Notes: generated from the letters alone by a model not told the origin. Positions 1 to 12,713 are shown, counted from the stretch's first letter. The stretch: DNA of 64,000 nucleotides from Hymenopus coronatus (GCA_030762935.1 CM060884.1:78479696-78543695), one strand, 5' to 3'. Numbers and translations are program-made.

Positions 1-379
1 AGCCATTTTCAGAACCAACAAAATTATAAATCTAGAATTCTCTGGTAGTAACTTCTGAAGACCTGTTCATTCTAAATGAGCACATTAAAACACACAATTT
101 ATGATATATACATGTGTTCGTGAAGTTGACCGTATTGGATATATTCCTTGTTTTAAAATACTAAAAGCTTTCTCATATGGGAAATTGTCAACTTCTGGCC
201 ACCCAAACAGATGGATTTCAATTCCATAGCAACCGCGTTTTAAAACATTTGACTATCACTTTATTGTACTGTATTTCCGTTCTACTTATCTCGATTTAAA
301 TGAAGTAGATAGAAGAATAAGCTTATTAACAATAATTTGATACAGAGACAATCATGTGAATGGAATACATCAGATTTTT
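1..379 (+). mobile_element. FamA dispersed element, copy A (3' part)
   Basis: This is the 3' part of the recurring ~0.85-kb non-coding family, cut by the window edge. It shows the landmarks in order: the CTGAAGAC block near 55, the ACACACAATTTATG block near 95, TTTGACTATCACTTTA near 248, and the terminal TGTGAATGGAATACATCAGA. Its end abuts the start of copy B without spacer, so A and B form a head-to-tail pair. There is no coding potential. Confidence 0.75.
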
Positions 380-1069
380 ACTTTCTCTACACGTACTATG
401 TACATAGTGCATAGAGAAGGTATTGTAATGTACCCAAAAATTCGATACCCTGATTTCACCGGAAATATATATTTTAGGCCACCTGTATCCAAATTAAGCA
501 TTTTCAGAAAAAGGTCCGCGTGTGTGTGTCCGTGCGTCTGTGAACACGATAGCTCAAAAACGAAAAGTCGGTAAAATACCAAACTTGATATTTAGGTTTA
601 ATATCTTCCAGGGATGCAACACGAAGATTTTGAGAAAAATCCTCCCACCCCAAACTACCTTTATATGGAGCTTTTTTCGAAAATTTTGTTTTCTCAAAAA
701 TGGCTCTAAAGATTTTTTATTAAAATATGGTATTTTAGATATATTTACCTGAAAAATATAATGTATATTTTGAATTTTATAGGAATAGTCTCTGAAGACT
801 ACTTTATTCTGAATGAATTTAACGGAATTTTGCATAACTGGTAAACCGTAAGCGATGGACAAAATCTTACAGTATAAAAATGCTGAGCACATTAAAACAC
901 ACAGTTTATGTCATAATATATATATAACTTCAGTCACATAGCAACCAGCTTTTGACTATCACTTTAACCTATGATACTCCCTTAGAAGTAAATAGAAGCA
1001 TAAGCCTTTTAATAACAATTTGTTGCAGAGATTTAGAGAAATCATGTGAATGGAACACATCAGATTTTA
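380..1069 (+). mobile_element. FamA dispersed element, copy B (internally deleted)
   Basis: It begins with the 5' subterminal repeat ACTTTCTCTACA, followed by the palindrome around TACTATGTACATAGT. Next come the 'CACCGGAAATATAT' block, a GTGTGTGTGTCCGTG tract, the AAAATACCAAACTTG half-hairpin, the 'CTCAAAAATGGCTCTAA' block, and the 3' end TGTGAATGGAACACATCAGA. About 100-150 bp between the ACACACAGTTTATG block and the 'AGCAACCAGC' block is missing compared with copy E. Short open frames inside it overlap on both strands and are not conserved between copies, so I do not call them genes. Confidence 0.8.
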
Positions 1070-1071
1070 TA

Positions 1072-1102
<31 letters not shown>
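1068..1102. repeat. (TTA)n microsatellite
   Basis: A run of about eleven TTA/ATT trinucleotides directly follows the 3' end of FamA copy B. Such a run may be a retroelement tail or a simple expansion of the T-rich FamA terminus. Confidence 0.85.
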
Positions 1103-1763
1103 ATATTACCCTTCAAAAGGTATCCTTACGACAAAGCGTACAAGTAGCTTCAAGTGCGTTTTTAGGAGTTCGAAATTATTTATTCACCAAATTTTTACGG
1201 TCTCTGCAGGGTATCAGAGCAACTGGTGGCCCTCCCGTGGAGGAGAGAGCTGGGGGAAATAGAGTGCTGACTCACCTCACGACAAGAGGGTGTTACTTAA
1301 GTGAACCTGCGTATTCCGACATCGAATTGTCTTCAAATAAAACCTTTACTATATCTTAGATCGTGCAATGGCTTCAAACTCTTATGAATTTCAGTATCTC
1401 ATTAAACTATCGTATTATTTATATTATCTACACATGAGCGTCACAGCTAGGTACCAGTGATGTAAACTTGTCACTGCTGACGTCAGCACAGCCGCGACAC
1501 TGATTCTCCATCCCCCCCCCCCACATTTAGATTGTAAATTATTCCTACAATAAATACGCGCAGTGAAAGATCTGATAGCGGAGAGGATCGAAACCTCGCG
1601 TAGTTATAAAACAACCTTTATAAAATATGTTACACCTCAACATATAAACACTAAACTGTAGAGAAGCGACTGCTACACACAAAGAGCCACAAATTCCAAG
1701 ATGGACAAAACAGTAAACATCATATTGATAGACAAGGTTAAAAAGTACCTGCTAAAATAGGCC
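1103..1763. other. Unassigned spacer
   Basis: This region has no recognisable gene. It holds a relatively GC-rich stretch at 1200-1280, a C-run at 1513-1522, and a segment near 1590 with GGATCGAAACCTCGCG, weakly like a tRNA T-arm/B-box. An open frame covers roughly 952-1359, but it begins inside FamA copy B and crosses the TTA run, so it is not credible. Confidence 0.5.
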
Positions 1764-4700
1764 TGAACTTATCTGTGTGTCTATCCATCATCAGGGTCAT
1801 GGTCCCTCTTCACTGGGCTTACCACTAGTGACATCTAGTAAATGGTATACAGTACTATGATAGACCAGAGCTTATCTTTGTGTCTATCCTTGATCATGAT
1901 CATGGTGCCTCTTCACTGGGCTGCACCACTAGTGACATCTAGTAAATGGTATACAGTACTATGATAGAGCAGAGCTTATCTGTGTGTCTATCCTTCATCA
2001 GGGTCATGGTGCCTCCTCCTGGGCTGTACCACTAGTGACCTCTAGTAAATGGTATACAGTACTATGATAGAGCAGAGCTTATCTGTGTGTCTATCCCTCA
2101 TCAGGGTCATGGTGCCTCTTCACTAGGCTGTACCACTAGTGACCTATAGTAAATGGTATACAGTACTATGATAGACCAGAGCTTATCTGTGTGTCTATCC
2201 TAGATCATGATCCTGGTTCCTCTTCCCTGGCCTGTACCACTAGTGACCTCTAGTAAATGGTATACAGTACTATGATAGACCAGAGCTTATCTGTGTGTCT
2301 ATCCTTGATCATGATAATGGTCCCTCTTCTCTGGGCTGTACCAATAGTGACATCTAGTAAATGGTATACAGTAATATGATAGACCAGAGCTTATTTGTGT
2401 GTCTATCCTTGATCACGATCATGGTCCCTCTTCACTGGCCTGTACCAATAGTGACATCTAGTAAATGGTATACAGTAATATGATAGACCAGAGCTTATCT
2501 GTGTGTCCATCCTTGATCATGATCACGGTCCCTCTTCACTGGCCTGTACCACTAGTGACCTCTAGTAAATGGTATACAGTACTATGATAGAGCTTATCTC
2601 TGTGTCTATCCTTCATCAGGGTCATGGTCCCTTTTCACTGGGCTGCATCACTAGTGACCTCTAGTAAATGGTATACAGTACTATGATAGACCAGAGCTTA
2701 TCTGTGTGTCTATCCTTGATCATGATCATGTTCCTCTTCACTGGGCTGTACCACTAGTGACCGCTAGTAAATGGTATACAGCATTATGATAGAGCTTATC
2801 TGTGTGTCTATCCTTCATCAGGCACATGGTGCCTCTTCACTTGGCTCTACCACTAGTGACTCTAGTAAATGGTATACAGTACTATGATAGACCAAAAGCT
2901 TATCTGTGTCTATCCTTGATCATGATCATGGTCCCTCTTCATTGGGCTGTGCCACTAGTGACCTCTAGTAAATGCTATACAGTACTATGATAGACCAAAA
3001 GCTTATCTGTGTCTATTCTTGATCATAATCATGGTCCCTCTTCACTGGGCCGTGCCACTAGTGACCTCTAGTAAATGCTATACAGTACTATGATAGACCA
3101 AAAGCTTATCTGTGTCTATCCTTGATCATGATCATGGTCCCTCTTCATTGGGCTGTGCCACTAGTGACCTCTAGTAAATGCTATACAGTACTATGATAGA
3201 CCAAAAGCGAATCTGTGTGTCTATCCTTGATCATAATCATGGTCCCTCTTCATTGGGCTGTGCCACTAGTGACCTCTAGTAAATGGTATACAGTACTATG
3301 ATAGACCAAAAGCTTATTTGTGTGTCTATCCTTGATCATGGTCATGGTCCCTCTTCATTGGGCTGTGCCACTAGTGACCTCTAGTAAATGGTATACAGTA
3401 CTATGATAGACCAAAAGCTTATCTGTGTGTCTATCCTTGATCATGGTCCCTCTTCACTGGGCTGTGCCACTAGTGACCTCTAGTAAATGGTATACACTAC
3501 TATGACAGAGCTTATCTGTGTGTCTATCCTTCATCATGAAAATGGTCCCTCTTCACTGGCCTGTACCACTAGTGACCTCTAGTAAATGGTATACAGTACT
3601 ATGATAGACCAGAGCTTATCTGTTTGTATCCTTGATCATGATCATGGTCCCTCTTCACTGGCCAGTACCACTAGAGACCTCTAGTAAATGGTATACAGTA
3701 CTATGATAGACCAGGGCTTATCTGTGTGTTTATCTTTGATCATGATCATGGTCCCTCTTCATTGGGATGTTCAAGTGTGATCTAGTAATTGGTATAGAGT
3801 ACTATTATAGACCAAAAGCTTATCTGTGTGTCCATTCTTGATCATGATCATGGTCCCTCTTCATTGGGCTGTGCCACTAGTGACCTCTAGTAAATGGTAT
3901 ACAGTACTATGATAGACGAAAAGCTTATCTGAGTGTCTGTCTATCCTTGATCATGGTCCCTCTTCACTGGCCTGTACCACTAGTGACCTCTAGTAAATGG
4001 TATACAGTACTATGATAGACCAGAGGTTATCTGTGTGTCTATCCTTCATCAGGGTCATGGTCCCTCTTCACTGGCCTGTACCAATAGTGACATCTAGTAA
4101 ATGGTATACAGTACTATGATAGACCAGAGCTTATCTGTGAGTCTAACCTTGATCATGATCATGGTCCCTCTTTACTGGCCTGTACCACTTGTGACCTCTA
4201 GTAAATGGTATACAGTACTATGATAGACCAGAGCTTATCTGTGTGTCTATTCTTGATCATGATCATGGTGCCTCTTCACTGGCCTGTACAACTAGAAACC
4301 TCTAGTAAATGGTTTACTGTACTGTGATAGACCAGAGCTTATCTGTGTGTCTATCCTTGATCATGATCACGGTCCCTCTTCACTAGGCTGTGCCACTAGT
4401 GACCTCTAGTATATGGTATACAGTACTATGATAGACCAGAGCTTATCTGTGTGTCTATCCTTGATAATGATCACGGTCCCTCTTCATTGGGATGTACCAC
4501 TAGTGACCTCTAGTAAATGGTATACAGTACTATGATAGAGCTTATCTGTGTGTCTATCCTTGATCATGATCATGGTCCCTCTTCTTTGGGATGTACCACT
4601 AGTGACCTCTAGTAAATGGTATACAGTACTATGATAGAGCTTATCTGTGTGTCTATCCTTGATCATGATCATGGTCCCTCTTCTTTGGGATGTACCACTA

Positions 4701-6206
4701 GTGACCTCTAGTAAATGGTATACAGTACTATGATAGACCAGAGCTTATCTGTGTGTCTATCCTTGATCATGATCATGGTCCCTCTTCACTGGGCTGTACC
4801 ACTAGTGACCTCTAGTAAATGGTATACACTACTATGACAGAGCTTATCTGTGTGTCTATCCTTGATCATGATCATGGTCCCTCTTCACTGGGCTGTACCA
4901 CTAGTGACCTCTAGTAAATGGTATACACTACTATGACAGAGCTTATCTGTGTGTCTATCCTTGATCATGATCATGGTCCCTCTTCACTGGGATGTACCAC
5001 TAGTGACCTCTAGTAAATGGTATACACTACTATGACAGAGCTTATCTGTGTGTCTATCCTTGATCATGATCATGGTCCCTCTTCACTGGACTGTACCACT
5101 AGTGACCTCTAGTAAATGGTATACAGTACTATGACAGAGCTAATCTGTGTGTCTATCCTTGATCATGATCATGGTCCCTCTTCTTTGGGATGTACCACTA
5201 GTGACCTCTAGTAAATGGTATACAGTACTATGATAGACCAAAAGCTTATCTGTGTGTCTATCCTTCATCATGATAATGGTCCCTCTTCACTGGATGTACC
5301 ACTAGTGACCTCTAGTAAATGGTATACAGTACTATGATAGACCAAAAGCTTATCTGTGTGTCTATCCTTCATCATGATAATGGTCCCTCTTCACTGGATG
5401 TACCACTAGTGACCTCTAGTAAATGGTATACAGTACTATGACAGAGCTAATCTGTGTGTCTATCCTTGATCATGATCATGGTCCCCCTACACTGGCCTGT
5501 ACCACTAGTGACCTCTAGTAAATGGTATACACTACTATGACAGAGCTTATCTGTGTGTCTATCCTTCATCATGATAATGGTCCCTCTTCACTGGATGTAC
5601 CACTAGTGACCTCTAGTAAATGGTATACAGTACTATGATAGACCAGAGCTTATCTGTGTGTCTATCCTTCATCATGATAATGGTCCCTCTTCACTGGACT
5701 GTACCACTAGTGACCTCTAGTAAATGGTATACAGTACTATGACAGAGCTAATCTGTGTGTCTATCCTTGATCATGATCATGGTCCCCCTACACTGGCCTG
5801 TACCACTAGTGACCTCTAGTAAATGGTATACACTACTATGACAGAGCTTATCTGTGTGTCTATCCTTCATCATGATAATGGTCCCTCTTCACTGGATGTA
5901 CCACTAGTGACCTCTAGTAAATGGTATACAGTACTATGATAGACCAGAGCTTATCTGTGTGTCTATCCTTCATCATGATAATGGTCCCTCTTCACTGGAC
6001 TGTACCACTAGTGACCTCTAGTAAATGGTATACACTACTATGACAGAGCTAATCTGTGTGTCTATCCTTGATCATGATCATGGTCCCCCTACACTGGCCT
6101 GTACCACTAGTGACCTCTAGTAAATGGTATACAGTACTATGATAGACCAAAAGCTTATCTGTGTGTCTATTCTTGATCATGATCATGGTCCCTCTTCACA
6201 GGGCTG
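1764..6206. repeat. ~100-bp satellite array, about 44 units
   Basis: The unit runs GAGCTTATCTGTGTGTCTAT, then CCTTGATCATGATCATGG, CCCTCTTCACTGG, CCACTAGTGACCTCTAGTAA, and ATGGTATACAGTACTATGAT. Unit length varies between about 95 and 104 bp, partly through presence or absence of an AGACCA/AGACCAAA segment. Many units carry the 12-bp palindrome TGATCATGATCA. Units in the left third are more diverged than those from about 4450 to 6150, where pairs and triplets of near-identical units recur, as expected from recent unequal exchange. Open frames of about 62 codons inside it are periodicity artefacts. Confidence 0.95.
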
Positions 6207-6249
6207 TAAATTGAATACAGTTTCGTCTAATAATATATTAATTCTAATT

Positions 6250-6825
6250 GTGCTTCCTCTAAACTTACTTTGTACATAGTTAATAAATAAGGTATTGTAA
6301 TGCACCCAAAAATTTAATACCGAGATTTCACCTGTAATACATGTTTTGGGTCCCGGCGAATCAAAACCAATTCTTAGAAAAAGGTCCGTGTGTGCGCGCA
6401 CGTGTTTGTGTGTGTCTGTGGACAGAAAAGCTCAAAAACGAAAAGACCGTTAAATACCAAACTTGATATTTAATTTTCGTATCGTCCGGGGATGAGACAC
6501 GTTAATTTTCAAGCAAATCCCCTACTCAAAACTACGCTTAAATTGAAAATATTTCAAATTTTGTTATTTTCTCAAAAATGGCTGTATCGATTTTTATTAA
6601 TCCAGCTTATGTTTAAGATATGCTATGACAAATGAAATGTATATCTTGAATTTTGTAGTAATAGCCGCTAAAGACCTCTTCTTGTGGATGGCTTTTACAT
6701 AACTGGCAAACAGAAAGAGATAGACTCAAAAAATGTGGATGTCTTTAAAACACACAACTTATGTTATATTGTAGCGTTAAAGCTGTTTTCCAGATATTCC
6801 GAATTGTTGGTTTCTCAAGACGTCC
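6250..6825 (+). mobile_element. FamA dispersed element, copy C (3' truncated)
   Basis: It starts just after the satellite with a degraded 5' end (ACTTTGTACATAGT). The 'ATACCGAGATTTCACC' block, the GTGTGTGCGCGC tract, 'AGCTCAAAAACGAAAAG', 'CTCAAAAATGGCTGTA' and 'CAGATATTCCG' follow in the family order. The terminal hairpin block is absent. No coding capacity. Confidence 0.75.
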
Positions 6826-7627
6826 TTCTTCTCGTTTGTGTATTGCTGGCAAGCAATGTTGAGTAACATTTATCTCTTGGTGTGGACAGCATTTTAAACA
6901 AGCTTTATTGAGGAAGGCGTCATGAGGCACGGAAAGAGTTCCTCTGCAGCATGACCACACACGTGCGCTAATGGATTACGCGAGGCTCAGAGTAAACAAT
7001 TGCCTCGATCAATACGTCCATTATTACCTGTTAAATGCTGAATATAGGTAGCGTGACGTCATGTCCAGCTGGAATGTGCCCTATCCTCGCAGCGCCGTCT
7101 ATATTCTAAAACATATTCCTTCAAAACATTTCCTTATAATAATAGGAGATCGTATATCTATGTGAAGTCTTGCTGTTGCAGCCTGCCGCATGGTTTGTTT
7201 CACAGTTGGAAGTGCTGGTAGTGGTCCTCGGTGCGGCGTGACAGGAAAAAGGATGATCAAAGTATCCCCCGACTCCGGCTGAGGAGCGCTTCTGTCGAAT
7301 GCTTTAATCCGGAAACTACTATTGCAGTGCCCACACTCCTGCTTCCGGCCGCCCCGTGCACCTGTTCTAGGAACATAACTACTTGGATTCGATAGCGTCC
7401 GTATTCTTGAACATGTATAGCAATCTGAATATTAAGATTAAATAACAGCACAAAAAGTTATCTGACATAAAATGTCGTATACCTATCTGTTCTCAAATCG
7501 TTATTCCTTTTCCTTTCTGCTCGTGAAGCAAACCATTAGCTCTTTAAACACTTGACTATCACTTAAGTCTTCAGTATTCCCCTAATAGCGTTCTATGTAC
7601 AACAAATATGTACTCCTGCAGAAAGAA
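6826..7627. other. Unassigned spacer with a possible SINE 3' fragment
   Basis: No gene is recognisable. At 7222-7250 the sequence CTCGGTGCGGCGTGACAGG resembles TTCGGTGCGGCGTGGAAGG at about 62575-62593, which lies downstream of a B-box-like motif. Both may be 3' parts of one SINE family. The rest is unassigned. Confidence 0.4.
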
Positions 7628-8298
7628 AAATCTGATGTGTTCCATTCACATGACTTTCTCTACATCTCTCAAACAAATTAATGAGATAAAAGTTATGCTT
7701 CTATTTACTTCATGCTAATCGAGATAAACATTAACAGAAACTGTCTTAGAGACTAGGATAAAGTGATAGTCAAAACTGGTTGCCATGCGACTGAAGTTCC
7801 TTTCTTTGTACGGATAAGAAATGGCAAATTCCCGTTTGAGAAAAATATAGGTAAGGAATAATTAAGAAACGGCCAACTCTACGGCAAAAATGTATACAAC
7901 ATAAACTGTATGTGTTTTAACCAAGTATACATTTTTTGTTTTTATCTCTCGCGCAGAATAAAGAGCTCTTCAGGTTCCACTTTTATTTGTTATGTAATTA
8001 TCTTTAATATCCGATGCTTTAATCAAAATAGTTGCATGTAAGGGCTGGTTGAGATTTTAGTGAAAATCTTCGTGTCGCATTCTTGGAATGCACTGCACTT
8101 AAGTACCAAGAAGGTATCGTATTTAACGGACTTTTCGTTTTTGCGCTCTGCTGTCCACGGACACACACACACGCGGGCATCTTTCTAAAAATGTGTTGTT
8201 TTGTTCTTTTTGATTTGTGGGTGTCAAATATTTCAGGTTCGAGTTTTTGGGTGCAGTATAATACTTTCTCTATGCACATCGTACATGTAGAGAAAGTA
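7628..8298 (-). mobile_element. FamA dispersed element, copy D
   Basis: On the plus strand it reads as the reverse of the family: AATCTGATGTGTTCCATTCA at the left end (the element's 3' end), then the subterminal repeat ACTTTCTCTACA at 7653-7664. It continues through the AATCTTCGTGTCGCATTC block and ends with GTACATGTAGAGAAAGTA. It faces copy E head-to-head across about 68 bp. Confidence 0.8.
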
Positions 8299-8366
8299 CA
8301 ATTAAGCAGAGAATTTTGTTGCACAATTAGCAGAGAAAGTGATATAAAAGTACTACCTCAATTTTT

Positions 8367-9237
8367 ACTTTCTCTATACGCAATGTGTACACAGTGTATA
8401 GAGAAGGTATTGCACTCCGCCAAAAAATTCAATACCGAGATTTCACCGGAAATATATGTTTTAGGGTCCCCTGTATCCAAAAAAAGTATTTTCAGAAAAA
8501 AGTCCGTGTGTCCGTGTGTCCGTGTGTATTTCAATACGATAACTCAAAAACGAAAAGTCGGTAAATACTAAACTTGGTATTTAAGTTTTGTATCTTCCGA
8601 GGATGTGACACGAAGATTTTGAGAAAAATCCCCCCACTCCAAACTACCTTTTATATGCAACTTTTTCGAAAATTTTGATTTTCTAAAAAATGGCTCTAAC
8701 GATATTAATTAAAAAATCGTATATTAAAGATATTTATCTGACAAATAAAATGTTTATTTTGAATTTTCTGGGAATAGCCTCTGAAGACTACTTTATTCTG
8801 AGTGATTTTTACGGAATTTTGAATAAGTGCTAAACCGTAAGAGAGAGACAAAAACTTACCACATAAAAAATGTTGAGCACATTAAAACACACAATTTATG
8901 TTGTATACATTTTTTTCGTGGAGTTGATTGTTTTTTTAGATATTCCTTATTTTTGGTTTAAGCTATAAAAACTTATATTTTTCTCACACAGGACTTTGTG
9001 AACTCGTGTCCATACAAACAAAGGAACCTTAGTCTCATAGCAACCAGCTTTTCACTATCACTTTAACCTATGGTACTCCCTTATTTCGCTCCTACTTACA
9101 AGGAAGCAAGAAATAAGACTATTTCTGCTAATTTTTTCTAGATTAGCAGGAAGTAAATAGAAGGATAAGCTTTTTAAAAATAATTTGTTATAGAGATATA
9201 GAAAAAGTCATGTGAATGGAACACATCAGATTTTTTT
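8367..9237 (+). mobile_element. FamA dispersed element, copy E (near full length)
   Basis: At 871 bp this is one of the most complete copies and a good reference. From 5' to 3' it shows ACTTTCTCTATACG, a palindrome around TGTACACAGTGTATAGAG, TTTCACCGGAAATATATG, GTCCGTGTGTCCGTGTGT, AATACTAAACTTGGTATT, CACGAAGATTTTGAG, CCTCTGAAGACTACTTTATT, ACACACAATTTATG, CATAGCAACCAGC, GGAAGCAAGAAATAAGAC, and the end TGTGAATGGAACACATCAGA plus a T-run. It has no open frame longer than about 160 codons and nothing resembling a transposase. It is presumably mobilised in trans. Confidence 0.85.
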
Positions 9238-9833
9238 CCTTTTGAAATGCAAATTGATGGCATTACTTCAGAGTGGATGTGCAGAAGGTTACAGGCCACA
9301 AGGTCGCACCGTGCATTCCACTTCTTGAGCTACACTAAAGCAGCCCTCTACTGTTCACAGTGAGCACTATTTACTCTGACCAAGTATTTGCGTCATCTGT
9401 CCGGCAAAACCATGAACCACTAAACTTAGAGGCACATTTAAAACATGAGAACGAATGAAGGTAAATCGTGAACACCGTGTGAATAGGACATACAAGACTT
9501 TTCAACTGTATTCGATTTTTAAAGCAGGAATTTGTTGGAACATTTGAAATGTCTTTTCCTATCCACAGCACATAAATAAGAAACGTGAGGTAACTCCCCT
9601 GTCACAGCTTTTGTCTCTAAGATGCGTGGTAAAGACGTTTGAGGACATCTTGAAATTATAGCTTACCGCGACTTAACAACATTTCTAACATTAACTGGAT
9701 ACTCAAATACTGATGATATAAATTTAAGGGTGCTCAGAAATGGGTAACATATATTCTTTGCTTTAGGCACTATTAATATCTCTATTATTTCCAATTTCGT
9801 ATAACATATAACTTTTGGTGGTTAAGAGGGTTT
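9238..9833. other. Unassigned spacer
   Basis: I see no recognisable gene or repeat between FamA copies E and F. Open frames are at most 66 codons and match nothing I know. Confidence 0.5.
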
Positions 9834-10645
9834 ACTTTCTCTACACGTTCTATTTACATAGTGTATTGAGAAGAAATTACACTCCACCCAAAAATTTGAT
9901 AGCGAGATCTTAGCGGAAATATACGTTTTAGCGTCCCCCTGTATAAAAAAAATAAACATTTTTACAAAAAGGTGCGCTTGCGCGTGTGTGTGTGTGTGTC
10001 AGTGCGTCCGTGTGTCTCTGAACACGATAAGTCAAAAACGAAAAGTCGGTAAAATACCAAACTTGGTATTTAAGTTTAGTATCTGCCAGGGATGCGACAG
10101 GAAACTTTTTAGAAAAATCCCCCACTGGAAACTACCCTTTACATGGAACTTTTTTCGAAAATTTTGATTTTCTCAAAAATGGCTCTAACGATTTTGATTA
10201 AAATGTCAAATATTAAAGATATTTACCTGACAAATAATATGTATAACTTGAATTTTCAGGGAATAACCTATGAAGACTACTTTATTCTGGATCAGTTTTC
10301 CATTACTACCAAACCGTAAGAGATGGACAAAAATTACCACACTAAAAATGTAGAGCACGTTAAAATACAATTTATGCTATATATATTTTTTCGTGGAGTT
10401 GATCGTTTTTAGATATTCTTTGTTATTGATTTCACCTTTAAAAACGTATAATTTTCTCATACAGGAATTTATCAACGCCTGACAATAGAAACAAAGGAAC
10501 ATAGTACTCCCTTATTTCCCTTCTACTTACAAGAAGACTATTCCTGATAAATTTTGTCGATAAGCATGAAGTAAATAGAAGCAAAAGGTGTTTAACAGTA
10601 ATTTGTTGCAGAGAAAGTCGCGCGAATGGAACTCATCAGATTTTT
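9834..10645 (+). mobile_element. FamA dispersed element, copy F (near full length)
   Basis: An 812-bp copy with 5' ACTTTCTCTACACG, a CGCGTGTGTGTGTGTG tract, the central hairpin AATACCAA-AC-TTGGTATT near 10056-10073, and a degraded 3' end CGCGAATGGAACTCATCAGA. Its 3' end at about 10645 coincides with where the C-terminal end of the mariner pseudogene begins. One element therefore probably inserted next to or into the other. Confidence 0.85.
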
Positions 10646-10915
10646 CGACGCGGTCATCTAAATAAGTGAGGCACTTGTCATATTGTGGGATCAATTTTTA
10701 TATTCCTGTCCGCGGCCTGTGACTGGAACCAGCGTATGACAGTCGTCTTCACGATAGGTGCCAGATTAGGACTGTATGGTGGATGATCAAACAGCCGAAC
10801 TTCTGCAAAACAGTTGCTCTGCGCCGAGTTGTGTCTCCTTGAGCAGTACATTGCTCTTGTTGTGAATGGCACGTCGCAGTGTTTCACAGTAGCGGTCAGC
10901 GTTCACTGTTTCACC

Positions 10916-11908
10916 GCTGCATTGAGTGCTGCTTGGTTCCCGGGGTGAAGTGGGACATGCACGTCCTGTTGACGGCCACCGTCTTCATGATACTGCTGCA
11001 TTGAGTGCTGCTTGGTTCCCGGGGTGAAGTGGGACATGCACGTCCTGTTGACGTCCGCCGTCTTCATGATACTGCTGTATTGAGTGCTGCTTGGTTCCCG
11101 GGGTGAAGTGGGACATGCACGTCCTGTTGACGTCCGCCGTCTTCATGATACTGTTGTATTGAGTGCTGCTTGGTTCCCGGGGTGAAGTGGGACATGCACG
11201 TCCTGTTGACGTCCGCCGTCTTCATGATACTGCTGTATTGATTGCTGCTTGGTTCCCGGGGTAAAGTGGGACATGGTCGTCCTGTTGACGTCCGCCGTCT
11301 TCATGATACTGTTGTATTGAGTGCTGCTTGGTTCCCGGGGTGAAGTGGGACATGCACGTCCTGTTGACGTCCGCCGTCTTCGTGATACTGCTGTATTGAG
11401 TGCTGCTTGGTTCCCGGGGTAAAGAGGGACATGCACGTCTCACAGCTGCAGGAATATCAGTGGTGCTTGGTTCCCGGGGTAAAGTGGGACATGGTCGTCC
11501 TGTTGATGTCCGCCGTCTTCATGATACTGTTGTATTGAGTGCTGCTTGGTTCCCGGGGTGAAGTGGGACATGCACGTCCTGTTGACGTCCGCCGTCTTCA
11601 TGATACTGTTGTATTGAGTGCTGCTTAGTTCCCGGGGTGAAGTGGGACATGGACGTCCTGTTGACGTCCACCGTCTTCATGATACTGTTGTATTGAGTGC
11701 TGCTTGGTTCCCGGGGTGAAGTGGGACATGGACGTCCTGTTGACGTCCACGGTCTTCATGATACTGCTGTATTGAGTGCTGCTTGGTTCCCGGGGCGAAG
11801 TGGGACATGGACGTCCTGTTGACGTCCGCTGTCTTCATGATACTGCTGTATTGAGTGCTGCTTGGTTCCCGGGGTAAAGAGGGACATGCAAGTCTCACAG
11901 CTGCAGGA
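10916..11908 (-). repeat. 79-bp tandem array derived from mariner catalytic segment
   Basis: About 12-13 units read, on the plus strand, TTGAGTGCTGCTTGGTTCCC, then GGGGTGAAGTGGGACATG, then CACGTCCTGTTGACGTCCGC, then CGTCTTCATGATACTG. On the minus strand the unit encodes pieces such as QYHEDG and SHFTPGTKQHS, in different frames. These correspond to the region around the first catalytic Asp of the surrounding mariner. A hybrid unit near 11434-11470 resembles the neighbouring 72-bp type, so the two arrays are related. Open frames on the minus strand are artefacts. Confidence 0.9.
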
Positions 11909-12713
11909 ATGTCAGTGGTGCTTGGTTCCCGGGGTAAAGTGAGAAATCCACGTCTCATCGCCCGTGATACTGCAACAGGAATGTCAGTGGTGCTTGGTTC
12001 CCGGCGTAAAGTGAGAAATCCACGTCTCATCGCCCGTGATACTGCAACAGAAATGTCAGTGGTGCACGGTTCCCGAGGTAAAGTGAGAAATCCACGTCTC
12101 ATCGCCCGTGATACTGCAACAGAAATGTCAGTGGTGCTCGGTTCCCGAGGTAAAGTGAGAAATCCACGTCCCATCGCCCGTGACACTGCAACAGAAATGT
12201 CAGTGGTGCACGGTTCCCGGGGTAAAGTGAGAAATCCACGTCTCATCGCCCGTGATACTGCAACAGAAATGTCAGTGGTGCACGGTTCCCGGGGTAAAGT
12301 GAGAAATCCACGTCTCATCGCCCGTGATACTGCAACAGAAATGTCAGTGGTACTTGGTTCTCGGGGTAAAGTGAGAAATCCACGTCTCATCGCCCGTGAT
12401 ACTGCAACAGAAATGTCAGTGGTGCTTGGTTCCCGGCGTAAAGTGAGAAATCCACGTCTCATCGCCCGTGATACTGCAACAGAAATGTCAGTGGTGCTTG
12501 GTTCCCGAGGTAAAGTGAGAAATCCACGTCTCATCGCCCGTGATACTGCAACAGAAATGTCAGTGGTGCTTGGTTCCCGGCGTAAAGTGAGAAATCCACG
12601 TCTCATCGCCCGTGATACTGCAACAGAAATGTCAGTGGTGCACGGGTCCCGGGGTAAAGTGAGAAATCCACGTCTCATCGCCCGTGATACTGCAACAGAA
12701 ATGTCAGTGGTGC
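11909..12713 (-). repeat. 72-bp tandem array derived from mariner catalytic segment
   Basis: About 11 units of exactly 72 bp read, on the plus strand, ATGTCAGTGGTGCTTGGTTC, then CCGGGGTAAAGTGAGAAATC, then CACGTCTCATCGCCCGTGAT, then ACTGCAACAGAA. On the minus strand one frame gives SITGDETWISHFTPGTKHH and another gives LTFLLQYHG. The unit is thus a slice of mariner transposase spanning the first catalytic Asp. Because 72 is divisible by three, 300-codon frames stay open on both strands. They are not genes. Confidence 0.92.

Noticed and set aside
2802..4672. 62-codon frames in the ~100-bp satellite
   Set aside because: Repeat translations with identical halves, one on each strand, without other support.
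8083..8571. 162-codon plus-strand frame spanning FamA copies D and E
   Set aside because: It crosses the junction of two oppositely oriented non-coding elements and is not preserved in other copies.
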